A DNA stretch of 64,000 nucleotides. Source: CAVSMC01 sp963728935 (GTDB lineage: Bacteria; Pseudomonadota; Gammaproteobacteria; Burkholderiales; Casimicrobiaceae). The stretch lies in assembly GCA_963728935.1 (NCBI GenBank), contig CAVSMC010000008.1, forward strand, positions 310,001-374,000, written 5' to 3'. A program made the translations under genes and the position numbers. The notes under the pieces were generated by a model that worked only from the letters and a program-made list of their open reading frames with translations, was not told where the DNA came from and searched no databases. This document shows positions 58,045 to 64,000 of the stretch, piece by piece (within the stretch, counting starts at the first letter, position 1; the number at the start of each line of letters is the position of its first letter).

Positions 58045-60135
58045 ATGACGACCCGGTACGAATTGCACGACGGCGTGGCGGTGATCACGCTGGATAACCC
58101 TCCGGTGAACGGACTCGGCTACGACGTCCGCGCTGCGGTGGCCGCCGGCATCGACCGCGCGCAGGACGACGCAACCGTGCGCGCCGTCGTCATCATCGGC
58201 AGCGATCGCGTGTTCTCCGGCGGCGCCGACATCCGCGAATTCAACACGCCGAAAGCAACGGCTGAGCCGACGCTCAACACGTTGATCCGCATCGTCGAAT
58301 CGAGCATGAAACCGGTCGTCGCGGCCATCGCCGGCACGTGCATGGGCGGCGGGCTCGAGCTCGCGCTGGGGTGCCATTTCCGCGTCGCGATGCGGCGCGC
58401 GCAGATCGCGCTGCCCGAAGTGAAGCTCGGACTGCTGCCAGGCGCGGGCGGCACGCAGCGGTTGCCGCGTGCAATCGGTGTCGAACGCGCGCTGAACCTG
58501 ATCATTTCCGGCGCGACGGTCGAAGCGGCGCAGCTCGCCGACACCGCGCTCTTCGATGCGTTGCTCGAAGAGAACTTGCGAGACGGCGCGCTCGCGTTCG
58601 CGTGCGACGTTGCGGCCGGCAGGCGTGCGGTTCGGCGTTTGCGCGACGTCGCGATCGACTACCCGAACGCGCAGGCTTTTTTCCAATTCGCGCGCAACGC
58701 GGTCGATGCAAGATCTTCTCGTCTGCCTGCGCCGGCGAAATGCGTCGATGCAGTGGCCGCCGCGGTGCAACAGCCATTCGACGAGGGCATGCGCGTCGAG
58801 CGGGATCTCTTTCGTCAGCTCATGCTCACGCCCGAGTCGCGCGCGCTGCGCCACGCGTTCCTCGCCGAGCGCGCCGCGGGCAAGTTTCCGGGATTGGCGG
58901 CGAGCACGCCCACTCGCAACGTCGAATGCGTTGCGGTTGTCGGCGCCGGCACGATGGGCTCCGGCATTGCGATGAATTTCCTGTCGGCCGGCATTCCGGT
59001 CGCGTTGCTCGAAACGAGCCAGACCGCGCTCGACAAGGGCTTGGCGGCGATCCGCCGAAACTACGAAACGGCGGTGAGCAAGGGCAAGCTCGCGCCCGAC
59101 GCGCTGGAGCGCACGATGGCGCTGGTCCGACCGACGCTCGCGTACGGCGACTTGGCGTCCGCCGATCTCGTCATCGAGGCCGTATTCGAGGACATGGACG
59201 TCAAGACCGAGGTCTTCCGCACGCTCGATGCGACGATGAAGCCCGGCGCGATTCTCGCGACCAACACGTCAACGCTCGACGTCGACCGGATCGCCGCGGT
59301 GACCACGCGTGCGCAGGACGTGGTCGGCATGCACTTCTTCAGCCCCGCGAACGTGATGAGGCTCCTCGAGGTCGTGCGCGGCGCGCGCACCGCCGATGAC
59401 GTGCTGCAGACCGTCTTGCGGCTCGCGCGAACGATCGGCAAGACGGCCGTCGTGTCCGGCGTCTGCGATGGCTTCATCGGCAACCGGATGATCGAGCAAT
59501 ACATGCGTCAGGCGACGTTCCTGCTCGAGGAGGGCGCGGCGCCGGCGCAAGTCGATCGCGCGTTGGAGGCGTTCGGCATGGCCATGGGGCCGTTCCGGAT
59601 GGCCGACCTCGCCGGCAACGACGTCGGCTGGGCGATTCGCAAGCGACGCTACGTCGAGAAGCCGCACGTCCGCTACTCGAGAGTTCCTGACCGACTGTGC
59701 GAGCTCGGCCGCTTCGGCCAGAAGACGGGACTCGGCTGGTACCGCTACGAAGCCGGCAGGCGCGATGGGATTCCCGATCCCGACGTCGATGCGCTGGTCG
59801 CCGACTATCGTGCCGAGCTCGGCTTGCAGGCGCGCAAGATCGGAAACGACGAGATCGTCGGACGCTGCGTTCTCGCGCTCGTCAACGAGGGTGCGCGGCT
59901 GCTCGGCGAGGGAATCGCCGCGCGTGCGTCGGACATCGACATCGTTTATCTCGCCGGGTATGGATTTCCGCGGCACACCGGCGGTCCGATGTTCCATGCC
60001 GATTCGCTCGGCTTGTACAACGTCGTGCGCGAGATGCACCGGTTCGCGGCCAACGCGCACGCCGACGCGGCGTTTTGGGAGCCGGCGCCGCTGCTGGCCA
60101 AGCTCGCGGCCGAAGGCGCGACTTTCAACGCTTGA
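58045..60135 (+). CDS. Fused enoyl-CoA hydratase / 3-hydroxyacyl-CoA dehydrogenase (FadJ/PimF-like)
   Basis: A 696-residue bifunctional beta-oxidation protein. The N-terminal crotonase domain (about 1-200) has GGADIREFN, GTCMGGGLELALGCHFRV (first catalytic Glu) and LPEVKLGLLPGAGGTQRLPR (second catalytic Glu). The NAD-binding dehydrogenase domain (about 290-475) has VVGAGTMGSGIAMNFLSAG, TNTSTLDVDRIA and GMHFFSPANVMRLLEVVRGA (catalytic His), then GFIGNRM. Two C-terminal helical domains follow to about 690. It hydrates the enoyl-CoA and oxidises the 3-hydroxyacyl-CoA. Twenty-six bases after LivF and 42 before the thiolase, it belongs to the same plus-strand run. Confidence 0.93.
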   Translation: MTTRYELHDGVAVITLDNPPVNGLGYDVRAAVAAGIDRAQDDATVRAVVIIGSDRVFSGGADIREFNTPKATAEPTLNTLIRIVESSMKPVVAAIAGTCMGGGLELALGCHFRVAMRRAQIALPEVKLGLLPGAGGTQRLPRAIGVERALNLIISGATVEAAQLADTALFDALLEENLRDGALAFACDVAAGRRAVRRLRDVAIDYPNAQAFFQFARNAVDARSSRLPAPAKCVDAVAAAVQQPFDEGMRVERDLFRQLMLTPESRALRHAFLAERAAGKFPGLAASTPTRNVECVAVVGAGTMGSGIAMNFLSAGIPVALLETSQTALDKGLAAIRRNYETAVSKGKLAPDALERTMALVRPTLAYGDLASADLVIEAVFEDMDVKTEVFRTLDATMKPGAILATNTSTLDVDRIAAVTTRAQDVVGMHFFSPANVMRLLEVVRGARTADDVLQTVLRLARTIGKTAVVSGVCDGFIGNRMIEQYMRQATFLLEEGAAPAQVDRALEAFGMAMGPFRMADLAGNDVGWAIRKRRYVEKPHVRYSRVPDRLCELGRFGQKTGLGWYRYEAGRRDGIPDPDVDALVADYRAELGLQARKIGNDEIVGRCVLALVNEGARLLGEGIAARASDIDIVYLAGYGFPRHTGGPMFHADSLGLYNVVREMHRFAANAHADAAFWEPAPLLAKLAAEGATFNA

Positions 60136-60177
60136 GCGGTCGCGTCCCGCGTTTTCAGTCATGCACAGGACCCTGCG

Positions 60178-61356
60178 ATGCCCGATGCCGTGATCGTCTC
60201 CACTGCCCGCACCGCGCTCGCCAAGTCGTGGCGCGGCGGATTCAACATGACGCATGGCGCAACGCTCGGCGGCCACGTCGTAGGGCACGCGATCGAGCGC
60301 GCCAAAGTCGATCCGGCCGAAGTGGAAGATGTCCTGATCGGCTGTGCGTTTCCCGAAGGCGCGACCGGCCTCAACATCGCGCGTCAGATCGCGCTGCGGT
60401 CGGGATGTCCGGTGAGCGTTCCCGGCGTGACGGTCAACCGCTTCTGTTCGTCGGGGCTGCAGACGATCGCGATGGCGGCGCAGCGCGTCATCGCCGGCGA
60501 GGGCGACGTGTTCGTCGCCGGCGGCGTCGAATCGATCTCGTGCGTGCAGAACGAGTCGAACAAGCACATGCTGCACGAGCGATGGCTCGTCGAGCACAAG
60601 CCGACGCTGTACTGGACGATGCTGCAGACGGCGGAAAACGTCGCGCGCCGTTACGCGATCGGTCGCGAGGTGCAGGACCGATACGGCGTGCAGAGTCAGT
60701 TGCGCGCGGCGCGCGCGGCGGCCGACGGCCGGTTCGCGGACGAAATCGTGCCGATCGACGTCACGACGGGCGTCGCTGACAGGGATGGACGGATCTTCAC
60801 ACAAGATCTCACGATCGCGGCCGACGAAGGCATTCGTGCCGACACGACGTACGAGGGCGTCGCGAAGATCAAGCCCGCGCTTCCCGACGGTGTGGTCGCT
60901 GCGGGTAACGCCAGCCAGTTCTCCGACGGCGCCAGCGCCTGCGTTGTGATGAGCGATACGAAGGCCGCACAAATGGGATTGCGGCCGCTCGGCGTCTTCC
61001 GCGGTTTCGCCGTCGCCGGCTGTGAGCCCGACGAGATGGGCATCGGTCCCGTGTTCGCGGTGCCGAAGCTTCTCGCACGCACGGGCACTCGCATCGACGA
61101 TATCGGATTGTGGGAGCTCAACGAGGCGTTCGCCGTGCAGGTTGTCTATTGTCGCGATCGGCTCGGCATACCGGACGAGCGGCTGAACGTCGACGGCGGC
61201 GCGATTGCGCTCGGCCATCCCTACGGCGTGTCGGGCGCAAGGCTCACGGGCCATGCGCTGATCGAGGGTCGACGCCGCGGCGCGAAGCGCGTCGTGGTCA
61301 CGATGTGCGTCGGCGGCGGCATGGGCGCGGCGGGGCTGTTCGAAATTCCCGATTAG
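60178..61356 (+). CDS. Acetyl-CoA acyltransferase (thiolase)
   Basis: A 392-residue thiolase. The acyl-accepting Cys is in VNRFCSSGLQTIAMAA (near residue 88), the second active site in NEAFAVQVVY, and the C-terminal His and Cys in GGAIALGHPYGVSGA and TMCVGGGMGAAG. It performs the final thiolytic cleavage of a 3-oxoacyl-CoA to acetyl-CoA. The length is normal. It forms the last beta-oxidation step after the fused hydratase-dehydrogenase gene. PimB-like by context. Confidence 0.94.
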   Translation: MPDAVIVSTARTALAKSWRGGFNMTHGATLGGHVVGHAIERAKVDPAEVEDVLIGCAFPEGATGLNIARQIALRSGCPVSVPGVTVNRFCSSGLQTIAMAAQRVIAGEGDVFVAGGVESISCVQNESNKHMLHERWLVEHKPTLYWTMLQTAENVARRYAIGREVQDRYGVQSQLRAARAAADGRFADEIVPIDVTTGVADRDGRIFTQDLTIAADEGIRADTTYEGVAKIKPALPDGVVAAGNASQFSDGASACVVMSDTKAAQMGLRPLGVFRGFAVAGCEPDEMGIGPVFAVPKLLARTGTRIDDIGLWELNEAFAVQVVYCRDRLGIPDERLNVDGGAIALGHPYGVSGARLTGHALIEGRRRGAKRVVVTMCVGGGMGAAGLFEIPD

Positions 61357-61392
61357 TGACGATCGCGAAAGCATGCACCAACGGAGGTCGAC

Positions 61393-62556
61393 ATGCTTCC
61401 AGAGAGCACCGACGTATTGATCGCCGGCGCGGGGCCGACGGGTCTCGCCGTCGCCAGCATCCTCGCGATCGAAGACGTTCGGTACTTGTTGCTCGACCGG
61501 CTGGTCGAAGCGGGCAACACGTCGCGTGCCGCGGTCGTTCACGCTCGCACCCTCGAGGTGCTCGATGAGCTCGGCGTCAGCGACCGGCTGCGCTGCGCGG
61601 GACATGTCGTACCCCGGTTCAGGATTCGGGACCGCGACCGCGTGCTTGCCACGGTGCCGTTCGATCGATTGCCGACGCGCTATCCGTACACGCTGATGAT
61701 TCCGCAGAACGTCACCGAGGCCATACTGCTGCAGCGGCTGGCCGAGTTGGGTGGCGGCGTACAGCGGCCCTATGCGCTGACGGGGCTGCGACAGGACCCC
61801 GACGGCGTTACCGTCGATGTCGCGGCCGACGGCGCGCAGCGGCGCACGATCCGCGCGAAGTACGTGGTCGGTGCCGACGGCATGAACAGCGTCGTTCGCG
61901 AGCGCTCCGAGATCGGTTTCACGGGCGAAGCGTACGAGGAGTCGTTCGTGCTCGCCGATGTCAGCATGTCGTGGTCACTCGGCGAAGACGAGGTGAACTT
62001 GTTCTTCTCTCCGAAGGGACTGGTCGTCGTCGCTCCGTTGCCCGGCGGTCTTCACCGTGTCGTTGCCACGGTCGACCAGGCGCCCGCGGATCCTTCGGTC
62101 GACGACGTGCAGCGGCTGCTGGACGAGCGTGGGCCGGTTTCGGGCGCCGCCCGGATCGACACGGTCGCCTGGGGCTCGCGCTTTCGCGTCCATCACCGTG
62201 TGGCGGATCAATACCGTGCGGGTCGCGTGCTGATCGCAGGCGACGCCGCGCACGTGCACAGTCCGGCCGGCGGACAGGGCATGAACACGGGGATTCAGGA
62301 CGCGGTGGTCCTCGGTCACGCGCTCGCCGCGGTCGTTACCGAGCGCGCAGACGAGCATTCGCTCGACGAGTACGAACGGACGCGGCGACCGGTCGCGCAG
62401 CACGTCGTGGCGCTCACCGATCGAATGACGCGCGCGGCGACGCTACGCAATGCGGGCGCGCGCTCGTTGCGCAACGCCGCGATCCGCCTTCTCGGCTCCA
62501 TACCCGCGGTGACGACACGGATGGCGTTCGAGCTCGCGGAGCTGCGATATCGATGA
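61393..62556 (+). CDS. FAD-dependent aromatic-ring-hydroxylase-type monooxygenase
   Basis: A 387-residue class A flavin monooxygenase. The dinucleotide motif GAGPTGLAVA is near residue 12, the DG motif is VVGADGMNSVVR near 160 and the GD motif GDAAHVHSPAGGQGMNTGIQ near 285. It lacks the C-terminal thioredoxin-like domain of phenol hydroxylases. It hydroxylates a ring or similar substrate using NAD(P)H and O2. Thirty-six bases after the thiolase, so it may act upstream in the same pathway, or it may be a separate gene. Substrate unknown. Confidence 0.88.
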   Translation: MLPESTDVLIAGAGPTGLAVASILAIEDVRYLLLDRLVEAGNTSRAAVVHARTLEVLDELGVSDRLRCAGHVVPRFRIRDRDRVLATVPFDRLPTRYPYTLMIPQNVTEAILLQRLAELGGGVQRPYALTGLRQDPDGVTVDVAADGAQRRTIRAKYVVGADGMNSVVRERSEIGFTGEAYEESFVLADVSMSWSLGEDEVNLFFSPKGLVVVAPLPGGLHRVVATVDQAPADPSVDDVQRLLDERGPVSGAARIDTVAWGSRFRVHHRVADQYRAGRVLIAGDAAHVHSPAGGQGMNTGIQDAVVLGHALAAVVTERADEHSLDEYERTRRPVAQHVVALTDRMTRAATLRNAGARSLRNAAIRLLGSIPAVTTRMAFELAELRYR

Positions 62557-62560
62557 AGCC

Positions 62561-63004
62561 ATGCTTCGCCTTTTCCGGGGAAGCCAGCGGCGCACGGTTG
62601 TTTGCGGCAGCATTGCGATAAAGATTCCTCGCTTGCGTCGCTTTCGCGCCGGCGCGCGCGCCAATCGCGAGGAGGCGCGAATATGGCGCGAAGGCTGGCA
62701 ACGTTTCTATGGCGAACTGTGCCCGATCATCTTGTGCTTGCCGTTCGGCGTTGCGCTCGTCATGCCGGCCGTGCGAATCATGTCGCGCGCCGAGTTCGAC
62801 GCCTTCGTGCGCAGCGGATCGCACCCTGAGCACCATCCGGACCCGGAGCTCTACGAGGACAAACCCGGCGAATGGGGCTACCTGCGCGGCAGGCCGGTTG
62901 TCGTCGACTACGCGATGCGCGTCCATATGAACGATGACGATATCGCGTTGATCGATCCCAACGTGCGCACGATCGAAGACGTTCGGCGCTACTTCGCGCC
63001 GTGA
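62561..63004 (+). CDS. Hypothetical protein of a conserved small family
   Basis: About 147 residues with the central pattern VCGSIAIKIPRLRRFRAGAR ANREEARIWRE and RFYGELCPIILCLPFGVALV MP, ending VVVDYAMRVHMNDDDIALID. From memory, similar proteins with an AIKIPR-like opening and LCP...FG...VM segments are encoded singly in many proteobacteria, and their function is unknown. The opening loosely resembles a kinase N-lobe (AIKIP), but no catalytic loop is present. ATG at 62561 lies four bases after the monooxygenase stop. Confidence 0.6.
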   Translation: MLRLFRGSQRRTVVCGSIAIKIPRLRRFRAGARANREEARIWREGWQRFYGELCPIILCLPFGVALVMPAVRIMSRAEFDAFVRSGSHPEHHPDPELYEDKPGEWGYLRGRPVVVDYAMRVHMNDDDIALIDPNVRTIEDVRRYFAP

Positions 63005-63071
63005 TTCGACGAGCGGGTCCCGAGCGCCACGTCGATCGCTTTGTGAGGGGCCCGATGCTGCTGGGTACGGG

Positions 63072-63455
63072 CTACTGCAAGACGAGGCTTGTCGGAGGGA
63101 ACGTCGTGATACCGGTGTCGGTTTCGCCGCTGAGCGCCTCAAGCGCGCGGGTGACGCGGGTGCCGCGGTCACGCGCGTCGAGCCAGCTCGCGTACGCGTA
63201 AGCGCGAAAGCGCGTGTAGTCGACGTCGAAGTCCTCGACGTCGCTTGCGATGCTGCGAAGTACCAGTACTTTGATAGCGGCGAGGTCCGTGCATATATCG
63301 CCGGTCGCGGGTTCCCCGCTCATGCCGAGGCGGGCCCCGATATCGCCCAGCGTGGCGAGATTTGCACGGTCGGAAGCGGCCATCTGCCAAAGCGTTGTCG
63401 TCGCTTGCGAATAGCGCTGGTCGTATGCTTGCTTCAAGTCGTTCATTTGGCTCAT
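63072..63455 (-). CDS. Hypothetical protein (127 aa)
   Basis: A soluble, helix-rich protein without recognisable motifs: MSQMNDLKQAYDQRYSQATT TLWQMAASDRANLATLGD, then DLAAIKVLVLRSIASDVEDF DVDYTRFRAYAYASWLDARD. ATG at 63455 follows GAGGACATCTGC and is preferred over a longer start at 63527. It converges with the preceding hypothetical gene. The reading has good coding character but no family is recognised. Confidence 0.5.
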   Translation of the reverse strand: MSQMNDLKQAYDQRYSQATTTLWQMAASDRANLATLGDIGARLGMSGEPATGDICTDLAAIKVLVLRSIASDVEDFDVDYTRFRAYAYASWLDARDRGTRVTRALEALSGETDTGITTFPPTSLVLQ

Positions 63456-64000
63456 GCAGATGTCCTCGTGTGGGTTACCCCACGTGTACGCATCGGCCCA
63501 CAAGAGCTCGCGCTCACCCGGGCTCAACGCGCGCGAGGTCTCGGCCTCGGCAGCCCGCGTAGTCGTGGTTTGCCTGTAGTTGAAGTAACGGCGCCGACGA
63601 GGCGCTTCTTGATGCGGGGAAGGTCTCGGAGTGACCTAGCGCAAGGTTTTGCGCATCGAAGCGAGCGATTCGGCGTACCGGGATTGCGGCCGACTTCCGG
63701 CCGCGCCTATCCGAGGCTTCACAGGGAAACCCGGTGCGCAGCAAGCTGCTACGAGGAATGACTCTGACCATGGCAGCATCGAGCCGGCGTCCATGGCTTT
63801 GCAGGTCATTGAGTTATTCTATAAATCAATGACTTGGCGCATATTCACTTTCACCGAAGCCAGGGCTTTTGGGCCCTTAACTAATTGTTTCGGTGGTTTT
63901 CCGCTCAGCAAGGCGAAAGTGGCTTGGCGGCTTGACCCGCAGGGTACCGCTCGAGAAGCCGAAAGCTGTCCGACTACGCGGCGCCACTTCTCGGTTCTCT
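63456..64000. other. Gene-free tail of the window with an AT-rich inverted repeat
   Basis: No supported gene. A perfect 8-bp dyad GTCATTGA-N13-TCAATGAC (63805-63833) sits in an AT-richer segment (TTATTCTATAAA loop). Composition is lower in GC than the rest of the window from about 63800, which may mark the edge of a different element continuing past the end. Confidence 0.4.

Noticed and set aside
63405..63761. A 118-codon plus-strand frame near the window end with a signal-peptide-like start
   Set aside because: It overlaps the better-supported minus-strand gene 63072-63455 and becomes Arg-rich; no homologue-like motif.

Overview
This 64 kb window is high-GC chromosomal DNA that reads like a free-living betaproteobacterium, most likely Burkholderiales. 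Evidence for this is the abundance of tripartite uptake systems (three TRAP systems, one complete TctABC/Bug system and a Bug fragment), a branched-chain-type ABC importer, CoA-linked catabolism genes, PEP-CTERM proteins and LysR regulators. I see no prophage, CRISPR array, IS element or rRNA. One tRNA gene (tRNA-Leu, UAA) is present.

Layout. 1-7 kb: end of a cation P-type ATPase, a small secreted protein, a PEP-CTERM protein, a gene-poor 1.2 kb stretch, tRNA-Leu, a membrane GGDEF protein, a DedA protein, a decayed gene, and a secreted DsrE-like protein behind a well-positioned FNR/Dnr-type site. 7-9.5 kb: an orphan fusion of a P-loop ATPase with a divergent class III nucleotidyl-cyclase domain. 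9.5-16.4 kb: a TRAP transporter (Q-M-P), two mandelate-racemase-type enolase-superfamily enzymes, a PEP-CTERM tail fragment and an amidase. 16.4-20.5 kb: HupE-like membrane protein, secreted beta-propeller and AraC regulator. 20.7-29.5 kb: BKACE enzyme, LysR, RraA/HMG-aldolase-like protein, TctC-TctB-TctA and an NHL propeller, then a frameshifted aldehyde dehydrogenase and a truncated Bug gene.

29.5-40.2 kb is one tightly packed minus-strand run of 12 genes (several overlapping or 1-12 bases apart). It holds two TRAP systems (one with fused Q-M), an HpcH/HpaI aldolase, two Cys-nucleophile alpha/beta hydrolases, a D-2-hydroxyacid dehydrogenase, a GST and two SnoaL-fold proteins. A divergent LysR gene has a perfect T-N11-A dyad across its own start codon. 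41-44.7 kb: SDR, DUF2934 protein, PAS protein and a FixJ/NarL-type regulator whose phospho-acceptor Asp is Asn.

44.9-62.6 kb is a CoA-dependent beta-oxidation region. It has a medium-chain NADP oxidoreductase, paired acyl-CoA dehydrogenases of the PimD/PimC type, SDR, a PAS-GAF-PAS-GGDEF protein, an acyl-CoA ligase, a complete LivKHMGF importer, a fused enoyl-CoA hydratase/3-hydroxyacyl-CoA dehydrogenase, a thiolase and an FAD monooxygenase. Together these resemble import, activation and beta-oxidation of an organic (possibly dicarboxylic or alicyclic) acid. The last 1.5 kb holds two small hypothetical genes and an AT-richer tail.

The most unusual items are the ATPase-cyclase fusion, the Asp-less response regulator next to a PAS protein, the 12-gene double-TRAP operon, and the FNR-type box before the DsrE gene. 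All functions are read from motifs and gene context. No database search was run.
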